Part shown: positions 1 to 12,242 of the stretch, piece by piece | Position numbering within the stretch: the first letter of the stretch is position 1 | Layout: each line of letters starts with the position of its first letter | Assembly: GCA_033065855.1 (NCBI GenBank) | Contig: JAVXUO010002000.1 | Coordinates: 330,836-394,835, forward strand | DNA: 64,000 nucleotides | Direction: 5' to 3' | Source of the DNA: Escallonia rubra | Lineage: Eukaryota > Streptophyta > Magnoliopsida > Escalloniales > Escalloniaceae | Position numbers and translations under genes: made by a program | The notes under the pieces: generated by a model | Seen by the model: only the letters and a program-made list of their open reading frames with translations | The model's database searches: none | Told to the model about the DNA's origin: nothing

Positions 1-1200
1 AATTTTAGATTTACAAATTTAGCTTTTGGTCGTTGCCCTTGAAACGTAAAAGATAGTGATATGAACTGTGAATTATTGAAAAAAATCCACAATCGTGATA
101 AATTGATGAAAGGTCTTAAACGAGAATTTATCGCGCTTAAGGGAAGGAATCGCTTGTAAGTCAACAGAATTTTTCGGATCGAGATATTTTTATCACAATA
201 TATCGAAATTTTTATCGCGAGTGAAAATGTCTTTTGTTTTTCTAAAAAATGCGGGAAAAGAAAGCTTTACGAACGGGATGTAAACGTTAGCGAGATGCAG
301 GGACACCCACAACTGACTGACTGAGTGAGTACCGTCATACTATAATTTGCATTTTGCTGAGTTTATGCAAGACTAACTTCACAATTAGTTGATGCGGACG
401 TGATCATAGTTTAGGTACAAATTTATGACCACTTAAAGAATAAAAGAATTACTACCTTTTTCCATAGCAAGCACGTGGTGTAAGAATTTCACACTTAAAG
501 CCATTACCAAAATATGGTATATTTACGGTACAAACTTTAGTAGTGTTTGAAATCACTTTAAGTATAAAAAAAAAAACAAAAATAAAAATCAATTTAGTTT
601 TTTTTTTTTACAAAAACAAATGAGTGTTTGATTACCCAGTTTTTATTTTGAATTTTTTCTTTGGTGGTGGTTTGCAGTAGCGGTGGTGGGGGCGTGGTGG
701 TGGCCAGTAGCGGTGCCAGCGGCGTGGGTGGTGGTGGGAACTGGTGGTTTCAAAATAAAATTCAAGACTCCTAAATGAAAGTTTTCAAAAACAGTCATAT
801 TTTAGAAATTGGTTTTCAAAAATAAAAAAAAAAAACGAAAACTGTGTGTCAAATACGTTTATTTTTTCCAATTTACAAAACTGAGAAAAAATCGAAAACA
901 GAGCGGATTTATTATCTCTAACAAATTATTTCCGATTCACGAATCCCGAGTTATTGAGCAACACGAAGGCTAAAATGGCCCACAGTAAAGCAGAATGGCC
1001 CAGATTACAAATAAAGATATATTATGATCCACGGGCCTACACTTGACCAAAGCACCCAGCCATAAAGGCCGAGCCCAACAGCATTAAACAATTCCTCACC
1101 AAACGGTCACCTGCTCCCAGTCCCACCTAGAAGCCACCATACACACGCACGCCGCCTAGAGATTCCTTAACCCAACCCAACCCACCCTCCCACTCAGACC
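1..1200. other. Intergenic, AT-rich, upstream of polyubiquitin
   Basis: No coding region was recognised. The stretch is AT-rich with A and T runs and contains one small transposon-like element (entered separately, about 622-858). The last few hundred bases before 1360 become C-rich and would hold the distal promoter of the polyubiquitin gene. Confidence 0.6.
622..858. mobile_element. Small TIR element, GTGTTTGAT..-ended, GC-rich core
   Basis: The left end reads GTGTTTGATTACCC near 624 and the right end is its imperfect reverse complement near 845-857. Between the A/T-rich arms lies a GGTGG/CGGTGG-rich core (about 661-750). A related element with the same end motif (GTTTGATAACC) and a CCACC-rich core lies in intron 1 of the MYB gene at about 12480-12690. 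No target duplication was found, so the limits are approximate. It is a non-autonomous MITE-like element with no coding capacity seen; the superfamily is not assigned. Confidence 0.45.
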
Positions 1201-1365
1201 AATAATTAGTCCGACGTAGAAAAGTCCAAAAACTTGACGGGCCGGTCTAATGCTTTACAGCTCACGCCCCCACACGCGTCGCAACCTCATTGGACCTCCA
1301 GCTTAGCAATCTCCGTCCCCAGAGTTTCCGTTGCCGTAACGGACTCCCCCTCCCCAGCGGCCCAG

Positions 1366-1378
1366 CCTTACAAATACT
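1366..1378 (+). promoter_or_regulatory. Candidate polyubiquitin core promoter
   Basis: A TATA-like stretch (TTACAAATA, 1368-1376) lies about 100 bases upstream of the 5'UTR splice donor at 1477, within a C-rich region. Spacing would put transcription start near 1400. This is an inference from position; the match to TATAAA is weak. Confidence 0.35.
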
Positions 1379-1476
1379 CCCCCAATCCCCCTTCCCAATT
1401 CCTTCACATTGCAATTCCGAAGCCGAGCCTTACCCCAATTTCTTCACAGCTTTCTTTCTTCCAAATCTCGCTCAAG

Positions 1477-3500
<2,024 letters not shown>

Positions 3501-3667
3501 GCTGGGTCATGTGGCGGTGCTTGTGGCCGTGTTGGTCTTTATGTTGCGTCCGTTGGTGTCAGTTGTGAACAAAATGTGGTTCTGTTTCTGTGTTGATTGC
3601 AAAAACTGTGATCTCTGTGTGGCCTCCATGAGGCCTCAAGTGTGGTTTGGTTCGGTTGCTTCGTCGC

Positions 3668-3673
3668 AATAAA
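3668..3673 (+). terminator. Polyadenylation signal of polyubiquitin
   Basis: AATAAA lies 168 bases after the stop codon, in a T/G-rich 3'UTR typical of plant ubiquitin genes. Confidence 0.65.
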
Positions 3674-3719
3674 ATTTCTGTTCTCTAGTAAATACCACGT
3701 CTTCATTCCTGGGTTCTCA

Positions 3720-4950
3720 CATATTTGCGATTAGTAGTAGTAGTTCCAATCCTGGTTTCTCCAAAATTTTAAGAGAACTAAAAATAATGTGTTTTTGTTT
3801 TGATGAACTCACAACCAAGAGGCAACTTGTAGAAGTTTCATATGATTATTGAATGCTTGTTTATTTTCTTGATTTACTGTTGCTCATTTTGCCCTAGTTT
3901 AAGAAGGATAAAAATGTCAAGTAAGATTGGAAAAATCTTTAGGTATTTATCTTTGTAGCCACTAATTCAATCGACGTTATTTTTGTGAAAATCAGCACGA
4001 TAATCACCAAAATTTTCTTTACTGTCTCCTTTATTACCAAAAAATTCTTACCTAGCTTAGTCTTTTACTAATACTAGATTTGATCCGTTTTAGACGGGAC
4101 TCACGGGAGCAACAACAATCAAAGTATTTATTGAGATTGATCCCTTGCGTTTTACACGGGAGTAACAACGATCAAAGTGTTTATTGAGAGATTTTATACT
4201 TGTATGCCTAATAAAATTGACAGTGACGAAAAAATTAATTAGAATTTATTTTCACCTTTTTATACCAGTTTTTCTACCAATTTTTGTCGTAAAAATAAAC
4301 TTGAATAATAATTGTTCAGCTTTAAGCAATAAATGAAGATGTAATACATTATATGAAATCAAAACTGTTAGGGTTGGTTCACCAGATAGGGCAGGTCAAG
4401 AGGTCATTATAATGCTTTTTGGGACGGACATGATTATAAGTCGAATAGCACTATTATTCAACCAACTCACCACTTCAATCACCCAAAACTATCACACCAT
4501 CACTCATCGCAACCCACAACCACCACCCATCACAACCCACAACCACCACCACAACACCCATATGAACACATCACACCTCAAATCAGATCGCACCAATGCC
4601 ATCGAAAATTTGCTTTAATCTAGGGTAAAATGATGTGTAAAGTGTGACAGTATGGGAACTAGAAATTGGTTTCTGCGATTTTGACAAGCGACAGTTGATG
4701 GTGGTAGGAAGAGGGAGGACAAGAAGCTCAACGACAGAAATGGGTGACAAGTTGACGTGGAGGTGGTGATGTGTCGGCAATATAGGTTGAACTGTGCTGC
4801 CACGCGATAGTCATGGCCCGTTTTCTTATTCCTAAATGTCTAGACAAAAGTTATACCACTCCCTCCCGATATAGAATTATCACACTAAAGTGTGATGAAG
4901 CCGGTCCGAAAAATAACTTATTTGTCGCTTATATACGTTATTAAATGTCG
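3720..4950. other. Intergenic between polyubiquitin and eIF1
   Basis: No gene was recognised. A roughly 50-60-bp unit (ACGGGAG..AACAA..ATCAAAGT) is present twice within about 4100-4195. The part at 4480-4600 is a simple CACCAC/ACAACC-rich stretch and 4680-4800 is G-rich, a pattern like the GC-rich cores of small transposons elsewhere in this window, but I could not find clean terminal repeats. Confidence 0.4.
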
Positions 4951-4988
4951 AATATGGGACATGAGTGTAAGTCTATTAAGATCTGGTC
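4949..4988 (+). repeat. 40-bp direct repeat, copy 1
   Basis: A 40-bp sequence containing TATGGGACATGAG and TCTATTAAGATCTGGTC recurs at 5665-5704 with about three differences. The two copies flank the foldback element and the inferred promoter and leader exon of the eIF1 gene. Confidence 0.8.
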
Positions 4989-5011
4989 CTAAAAAACCAG
5001 AGCAGAAACGG

Positions 5012-5383
5012 GGAGTTTTTTCCCTAAATAATACATATTTAATACTTAATTACCAAAATACACTATTTTCAAACTTATTTACCCGCATACCACATTTTGG
5101 GAAATCGTGGTTTGAAACCACGTTTTCAAGGTAGAAATCGTGGTTTGAAACCACGATTTTTACCTGAAAGTAGAAATCTACTTGATTTTTACCTTAAAGT
5201 AGAAATTGTGGTTTGAAACCACGTTTTCAAGGTAGAAATCGCTGTTTGAAACAGCGATTTTTACCTTGAAAACGTGGTTTCAAACCACGATTTCCCAAAA
5301 TGTGGTATGCGGGTAAATAAGTTTGAAAATGGTGTATTTTGGTAATTAAGTATTAAATATGTATTATTTAGGGAAAAAACTCC
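5012..5383. mobile_element. Foldback (long-TIR) element with nested hairpins
   Basis: The two outer arms (about 5012-5140 and 5258-5383) are near-perfect reverse complements beginning GGAGTTTTTTCCC and ending GGGAAAAAACTCC. The element is flanked by GAAACGG at 5005-5011 and again at 5384-5390, read as a target duplication. Inside, the unit GTGGTTTGAAACCAC, itself a hairpin with a one-base loop, recurs several times, with one variant GCTGTTTGAAACAGC. Long arms and a 7-9 bp target duplication suggest a Mutator-type foldback MITE. It lies just upstream of the inferred eIF1 leader exon, so it may sit in that promoter. Confidence 0.85.
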
Positions 5384-5559
5384 GAAACGGGTGCGAAAAA
5401 GGGTCAAACCCGCTTAAGGTAGGTGTACACATGCGTTACGGAGCAACCAGCCCAAGTGTGTGGTCAACATCGAACACAGCTTTTCCAAAGGCCTGCCTTC
5501 TGAGTTTGTTTGTTGCCTCTCTTTTTTTTATCGTTCCATCTCTCACCTCTTATTATCGT

Positions 5560-5617
5560 TATCCAAAGAGCACCCATCTCCACCTTCTCGAAGCTTTCAA
5601 TTCCTTCATCCGATCAG
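5560..5617 (+). other. Inferred 5'UTR leader exon of eIF1/SUI1
   Basis: A C/T-rich leader-like sequence ends at CGATCAG|GTAAATC (5617/5618), a good splice donor with no in-frame start of interest. The next matching acceptor before the eIF1 start codon is TTTTGCAG at 9105. Plant SUI1 genes commonly have a 5'UTR intron. The exon start is unknown and the link to eIF1 is inferred. Confidence 0.5.
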
Positions 5618-5664
5618 GTAAATCTGTCTTCAACACACCTGTTTATGTTTGCATGTGTTTATAG

Positions 5665-5704
5665 CGAGTATGGGACATGAGGGCAAGTCTATTAAGATCT
5701 GGTC
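5665..5704 (+). repeat. 40-bp direct repeat, copy 2
   Basis: Partner of the repeat at 4949-4988, now just inside the inferred eIF1 5'UTR intron. Confidence 0.8.
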
Positions 5705-5785
5705 TTTCTATTTCCCGTTGATCGTTTATCATAGTCTTGGTTCTGTTATAAAGCAATTTCTTGAATATATATTCAACTGGGTATA

Positions 5786-5960
5786 CAGCGTGTCTAATTT
5801 CTGGGGTTCTGTATTTTGTTTGAGGTGAAAAGATGAGATTTTGATCCACTGTTTCTGAGTTTTTTTTGGCCCGATTCTTATATTTACAGCGTGTCTAATT
5901 TGTGGGATTCGGTATTTTGTTTGAGGTGAAAAGATGAGATTTTGATCCACTGTTTCCAAT
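5786..5960 (+). repeat. Tandem repeat (about 101 bp period) in eIF1 5'UTR intron
   Basis: The unit starting CAGCGTGTCTAATTT and running through TTTGAGGTGAAAAGATGAGATT appears at 5786 and 5887. A third, diverged copy begins near 6195 (CAGCGTCTATAATG). The spacing shows local duplication within the intron. Confidence 0.75.
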
Positions 5961-6862
5961 CTTGCTTCATGGTTTTCATTTGGGTACGATTTTCATTATG
6001 CCTGCATGTCTTAGAATCTAAAGTTTTTTTAGTAGAACATGTGCTGGGGCATAATTATCTCCAGATCTTATCGTCTTTTTCATTTCCTGTGATCGTTCAT
6101 CATATTCTGTATGCTGTTTTGGAGCAATCTCTTGAAAATTTGTATAACTGGGCATATTTCTTCCATTTTCTTTGGCCCAATTTTTTGTATTTACAGCGTC
6201 TATAATGTTTGGGTTTTTGCGAGTCATTAGGGATAAAATGATTGGATCTTGGTTTACTGTTTCTGATCTTGATTCATGGTATTTAGTTGGTTTGAGTTTT
6301 GTTATTCTTGCATGTTTTAGAATCTTGATTTACTTAATTCGGCACATTTGTCTAATGCTTTTGAACCGAACATGTTTATGTTTTTTGAAAGATATTCTTA
6401 CTTATATTTTGGGACGAAGTTAGTGAGAGTATAGTAGGGTATCTCATGATTTTTCCTTATCCCAATTCTTTGTTGCTATTTTAATTTGTTAGTGGTTGAA
6501 AATGAGATCTTTTTGTTGCTCATCTTGGTATTGGTGTCATTTGGTTTGAATTTTGTTATTCCTGCATGTCTTTTTATTTGATGTTCTTGTTAAAGAACTG
6601 CAGGTCATTTCTAGCATAAAAATTATGTATGACGGCAAAAGAAAAAGGTACTTTTTAATAAGTACCTACATGATACTTGATAGGTATCATAATCAAGGTT
6701 TTATCTATATTTTTAGCTTTGGGCGTTTAACCTTTACATCATATACCTATTTACAGATATAAATAAACCATATAGTTGTGTCATTAGATGAGGTTTTAAT
6801 TTGCAAGATGATTGATGTCGTCTAGATGTGATTCAATACATATTGTTGTGGTAGGTGATATC

Positions 6863-7680
6863 CTAGGTAGCACGGACACGGACATTGTGTCGGTGTCTGA
6901 CACCAACACTGGACACCGCAATTTCCAAAAAATCAGATTTTGGACACCGCAGGACACTCAAATACATTTTATAATCTAAAATAACAAACAATAATAAATA
7001 TACACTAAATCACTAATACAACAACATTTCTGAAATTAAGTACCGGCCAAAATGACTAAGTCAAAAAAAAAAAGAGAGGAACTTTTTCACTAGTAATCAG
7101 TACAAATGCTAAGTCAAAAAAAAGAAAGAAAGAGAGAAACGAGTCAACGACTCTTGACAGGGAGAAAAAACAAAAGAAAAGAAAGAAACGACTTGACCGA
7201 GAGGGAAGTGAGACGAGGAGGAAGAAGAACCTTTGGGTCTTGACGGCGGCGGAGGACCTCCGGTGACGACGATCAAGTGAGCTCGGGCGATGGCGATGGC
7301 GACTGGATCTGTCGGCTTCGGAATGTTGGCGACTGAGCTGCGGCGATAGCTTCGAGTCGGTAATGGCTTAGAAGGGCACCCGTGAGGTGAGTGAAGCAGA
7401 TGGTAATGGCTTTGTTAAAAAAACCCCACATATTCTATTTATTACATATTGATCCCCGAAATTAGTTCCAGAAATTCCAAATTAGACCCAAACGGTACAC
7501 TGCACAACGTCGTGTCCGACACTCCTCGACGAAGTGTTCGACACGGTGTCGGAAATTAAAAAAATATAAAAAAAAATGCCGACACCGATCAGCGGTGTCC
7601 GACACGTGTCGGCCGGTGTTGGGGTGTCCGTCCGTTTAGGACACCATACCTCCACCTAGGAGAGGTGTCCGTGCTTCCTA
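6863..7680. mobile_element. Non-autonomous Mutator-like element (MULE)
   Basis: The ends TAGGTAGCACGGACAC (from 6864) and GTGTCCGTGCTTCCTA (to 7680) are inverted repeats with one mismatch. GGTGATATC is present on both sides (6854-6862 and 7681-7689), a perfect 9-bp target duplication typical of Mutator-like elements. Subterminal DNA is rich in GTGTCGGTGTC/GACACC motifs. The core (about 7200-7400) is GC-rich, with GGCGATGGCG-type sequence that resembles a captured exon. No transposase is seen. It is inserted in the inferred 5'UTR intron of eIF1. A diverged relative may lie near 41000-41230 (GTGTCGGTGTTCGACACG). Confidence 0.85.
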
Positions 7681-7958
7681 GGTGATATCTTATGATAGTC
7701 AATATGACACGATATAGGAAACAGAATTTTCATACACGATAGGTATCATGTTTAACAAGCATGGTATTGGATACCTGAAATGGCGAGGAACAAGATAGTT
7801 AGGGCTGGGGTTTATCAGATAGAAGAAGCGCTGGTTCGATATCATGTTAGGATCTTTTTCAAAGCATATCGTGTAGCAAAGATCAACCTTAGTTGCTTCA
7901 GAATATAATACTTGTGTTGTGCGTATTAATCTGTCTGTGTAGTAATCTTATAGGATCT

Positions 7959-8485
7959 TCCTTTGAATTGGGTGTCTAAGACTAGAAACTTAGATCACCT
8001 CAACTAGTTTGGGTGACAGGTTTAATGTTGATGATGAGGATAAAAAAGTAGAAGCAGAGATGGAAAGTGGGTTTATACGAGCGCACAAATAGGTTTAAAG
8101 GTGAAGGTTCGGCTGTTGAGTATTTTGGATTTCGGCGTGGCAATGTCGCTCTACTGTTTTATACAGGAGCAAGCAAGACTGGACTCTCCTACTTTAATTT
8201 GAGAGCCAACTCCTTTGAATTGGGAATCTTAGACTTGAAACATAGATGATCATTTGACCCCAACTAGTTTGGGTTACAAGCTTAATGTTGATGATGAGGA
8301 TAAAATAGTAGAAACTGAGATGGAAAGTGTTTATACAAGAGCATAAAGAGGTTTGTCATAAAGTTCAGGTGAAGGTACGGCTATTGAGGATTTTGGATCT
8401 CTGCTTGGCAACATCACTCTATTGTTTTATGCAGGAGCAAGCAAGAGTGGATTCTCCTACTTTTAAATGGGGAGCCGACTTGAAG
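7959..8485 (+). repeat. Two-copy tandem repeat, about 252 bp
   Basis: TCCTTTGAATTGGG starts a unit at 7959 and again at 8211. Both copies contain AACTAGTTTGGGT, TTAATGTTGATGATGAGGA, and later GAGCAAGCAAGA..GGA.TCTCCTACTTT. The AACTAGTTTGGG motif resembles the 3' part of some plant LINEs and SINEs, so this may be a duplicated retroposon tail; that is a guess. It lies in the eIF1 5'UTR intron. Confidence 0.75.
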
Positions 8486-9114
8486 AACATTGGAGTTTTG
8501 CTACAGTTCTAATAATTTTGATACTCCAAACTAGACTTATAGGGGGTGCTTGTTATGCTGACAAGACCTTTGCTAGCTGTTGTCATCTGACTATTTTTCA
8601 TTCGTGGTTTAAATAGAAAGTTTCGAGAAGGTTTTGATGAGTTTTTCGTATCTACTTCACTTTGGAGAGACTTGATATTATTGGAGGAGATAGTTAATGG
8701 ACTGTGACTAGGGACATCCATCTTGGCCATCATAAAATAGGTTATACTTGCCATTTGATCCTAAATTTGGTGTGCTTAGATGTCCATTTGGGTTGCATTG
8801 TTCATAAGCTTTATATTTTAGAAATATGCAAAGGCTCACAAAGAGTATGTACCCGTGATCCTTAATTGCAAAATGGGCGGCTAATAGATTAAAAGTAACT
8901 GAAGAGTCATTTTGTAAGCTTAAACTCTTGGGTTTAAATGGACATTTTTGTGCAGTGTTTTTGGGGCTAGTTTGTGTCTGAGATCACTTGTTAGCGGTGA
9001 ATAGCCGATGTCATTACCTAACTTTAGTTGACTTCCATTTCAGCTGTGGGCATTTGAAAAGCAAGACAAACATCTTGTTAGTTCGTTCCCCTCCAACTTT
9101 TGCAGCCAAGGTTC

Positions 9115-10072
9115 ATGTCTGAGATTGACGTCCAGATCCCCACTACCTTCGGTACGTTATTTTCTTCCATTTTTAAATTTCCAATAGCATTCATGTTCTG
9201 GGCATGTGGGCGGTGTTTAAGGGATAAGTTGCTTGCTTCCATCTCATCTGCGAGGTAGCTTGTTTAGATTGTGGGCCCTGGGCCTTGCATTCCAGTTCCA
9301 TATGTAGCACTTACCCATCCCCCTAAAAGCAAAAAATGGAAAAATGCGAGAAAAAAACAGGGAGAGTAAAGACTTTCTTGTCTCCAGCATGGTACTGAAG
9401 ATAGTAATTTGAGCACACACGTAGCTGTACTTTAAGATTTTTGTGAAAAAAGACAGAACTTTCTTATGTTTGTGGATCCTTTGGAATGCCAAGATGCAAA
9501 TGAAACAAGCATTTGCTGCCTTTTGTTTTACGAATGTGCATTTTACTTTTGATTGGCAATACGTATAGTGTGATCTTACTGGGGTCTGAACAGATCCATT
9601 CGCTGAGGCAAATGCTGAGGACTCGGGTGCTGGGTCAAAGGAATATGTGCATATCCGTATACAGCAGCGCAATGGGAGGAAAAGCCTAACCACTGTCCAG
9701 GGATTGAAGAAAGAGTTCAGCTACAATAAGATACTCAAGGACCTTAAGAAGGAGTTTTGCTGCAATGGTACTGTTGTCCAAGACCCAGAGCTTGGCCAGG
9801 TAAGTTTGTGATACTAGATACTGAATGCCAGAACGTCATCCTTTTCTCTTGCCATTATTTTGATCTCTATATTGTTTATTTGGTGCAGGTTATCCAACTT
9901 CAAGGCGATCAGCGCAAGAACGTTTCGACTTTCCTTGTTCAGGTAATTCTCTTATCCACGCTGCTTATTACCATAATTTTCCGGTTTGTGTTTTTCTAGA
10001 AGTTTTCTTGATGTTGGTGTGAAACAGGCGGGCATTGTGAAGAAGGATCACATCAAGATACATGGTTTTTAG
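9115..10072 (+). CDS. SUI1: Translation initiation factor eIF1 (SUI1)
   Basis: Four coding exons (9115-9151, 9594-9799, 9889-9942, 10028-10072) with GT-AG introns and consistent phase give a 113-residue protein, the normal plant eIF1 length. It begins MSEIDVQIP and contains HIRIQQRNGRKSLTTVQG, FSYNKILKDLKKEFCCNGT and GDQRKNVSTFLV, ending HIKIHGF, the SUI1 signature along its whole length. eIF1 binds the 40S subunit near the P site and enforces accurate AUG selection during scanning. The ATG is nine bases after the inferred acceptor of the long 5'UTR intron (5618-9105). That intron has accumulated a MULE and tandem repeats without affecting the coding exons. I see no defect. Confidence 0.96.
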
Positions 10073-10259
10073 TCAGTAGCTGTGGCAGCGTATTGATCAC
10101 CTCTGTGGTTGCAACTACTGCTGTATTCAAGTGATAAATCTTGTATGGACACCTAAATATAGCCCCGTTGCATGTAATTTCGGTCTTTTTCAAACTGGTA
10201 CTCGCAATCTTTCTTGATGTTTGGTTTGATGTATGACTACTTAAATTTCCAGTGTTCAA

Positions 10260-12100
10260 TTTGGTGGTCTACTTTTGTTGGTTCAATCTTTTTCTCTCTT
10301 ATCTCTTTAGTTTTTCGGCTTTGTAGTGGAAAAATCCTACATCTCTGCCAAGATGACATATGCATACACAGCCACACACATTTAGGCAAATAGAGAAATG
10401 CGTTTATGGTACCGTCTTAAACTCCCCCCCTACCCTCCCTCCCTCCCTCTCCCCCTGCAAGTTACCAACGGAGGAATACATTACAGGGACGGGCTGCTAC
10501 GCAGAATCCGTTATATGCAAGGATCTACCAGGTAAGTAAATCCTTACGCCTGTTAAACATGTACGATAGTAAACAGATTTTTGAAATGTTCGAAGTCATG
10601 GCGGTTTTGTTCTCACCTTACGAGAAATCAAAGTCCTCTTGCTGCAGCTGCCACTTTAACATTATCTGAAATGTCTCGAGTCATGAAAGTTCTGTTCTCA
10701 CCTAACAAGAGCCAGAGTTGGAAATAGTGTAGCTGCAAGGCACTTGGTGTAATCTACAGGAAAGTTTCCCAGATGGATTTTCAAACATATATCTACATGT
10801 CCAGACATTGTTTGACAGGCCTGCCAGGATTCGAGTGTGCTCTTTCTAGATTTCGTGGCTGGTGCTGCAGGGCCGTTCTCCGGTGGTGGCATAGGCATGG
10901 GCAGATACAAGGGGTGGCAAGTGCAGGTCATGGCGACCCCAAAAATTTCGAAAATTAAGTGAAGCACCTTAATTTCTCGTACAATTTACCGTAACTAAAA
11001 AGTGACTCTTTCAAGTTAGTATTAATGCGTCTATTCTTCGTTAAATCAGCAGTTGCATCGGGGTCTGATGTGCTCGGCCCCCATCGCTCCACGGGTGTGG
11101 GATTGTTTGGAAAACCGGCCTCCATTCGACGCTAAATTTTCCCAGGCTAAATACTGGCACTCGTTCAAGAGATGGAGAGCAAACATAGGCAATGGGAAAC
11201 ATAAATAGATATTATCTAGAATCAAAAGGAGAGTTAAGAATGCTTTGATTTTGTTCAAGAGCAGATCCATTCAACAGGACGAGCAACAAGCCAAAAGTGA
11301 TTAATAGTGAGAACGTACGAATATTTTGAAGGTGAACAGATAATAAACGACGAATGAGCCGTCATGATCAGCTTTGCTTTTTCACGTGACACTGCTGCAA
11401 GTTTCTTCTGATTACAAAATGTTTGCCGACACATATGGTGATCCATCAGTAGCATCTTGTTTTTAGAAAAAACCACCGGTATCTCGCTTTAGCGACAATT
11501 CTTAGGTTTCTAGTGACACTTTTATGTGCACGTGGCAAAACAGGATTCTGACGATGGAGGCAGTGAAAGATGTGTGGCTTAAAGGCTACCACCCGGGTCG
11601 TATAAATCTTTATCTGATTCCGTATACGGTGATAATATTTATATTCGGTAAAATTTTTAGGGACTTTTAATGTTAGCGCTTTTACCGACAATTTTTTAGC
11701 GTCATTAATTAAAAGTTATTAAAAATATTTAACAACTATTAATTGTCGTTATATGAGAGTGGAGACAATGACTAATAAGATTGACGACAGGAGAACACCT
11801 TGGCAAGCAAGACAAAATGGGCCGGTGAAAAAGAGGATAGAAGGTGGTGAACCGATAGTTGCATCTTTCACGGCCTATCTTCTTTCTTTCGATTTGATTT
11901 GACTCGGTTTTTTTAACAATTTCTGATCTCTAGTCCACGATCACGAATTACGGAATAGAAGGAAGATTCTTTAAACGACAGTAACAGTGAAAAAAATTTC
12001 TATTTTAAATGCTTCTGAAGGTTGATGCCTCAGCCTATTTCGTCTTTTCCACGTTTTTTTCTTCCTTAGATTCACATGGAATTGTCTCGATCAGCAGTGC
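10260..12100. other. Intergenic between eIF1 and R3-MYB
   Basis: No gene was recognised. Short open frames at 10700-10970 have no family resemblance I know. C-rich and CCCT-rich tracts lie at 10425-10455. Near 11640-11770 there is a piece of the 'tagcgac' MITE family (separate entry). Confidence 0.4.
11640..11770. mobile_element. MITE fragment, TAGCGACAATTAAT family
   Basis: The stretch around 11705-11755, with AACTATTAATTGTCGTTATATGAG, matches the right end of the MITE at 47249-47444 (ACTATTAATTGTTATTATATACG) and the related copy near 37255-37425. Only one end is clear here. Limits are approximate. Confidence 0.5.
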
Positions 12101-12110
12101 CCACTTCCCC

Positions 12111-12128
12111 TATAAAACCCTATATATA
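12111..12128 (+). promoter_or_regulatory. TATA box of R3-MYB gene
   Basis: TATAAAA (12111-12117) is followed by TATATATA (12121-12128), about 120 bases before the start codon. The predicted leader contains the dinucleotide tract at 12172-12231. Confidence 0.65.
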
Positions 12129-12170
12129 GGTTGCTATGCTATCATTCCATTCAGCCAAGAGAAGATCACT

Positions 12171-12171
<1 letters not shown>

Positions 12172-12231
<60 letters not shown>
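12172..12231 (+). repeat. Compound microsatellite (CT)n(GT)n in MYB leader
   Basis: About 32 bases of CT followed by about 28 bases of GT end some 12 bases before the MYB start codon. It would lie in the 5'UTR and is likely to vary in length between individuals. Confidence 0.95.
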
Positions 12232-12234
<3 letters not shown>

Positions 12235-12242
12235 CGCTTCGG

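Noticed and set aside
5087-5310. Possible CRISPR-like array of short palindromes
   Set aside because: The hairpin units lie in inverted arms with a target duplication in a plant nuclear context; there are no regular unique spacers.
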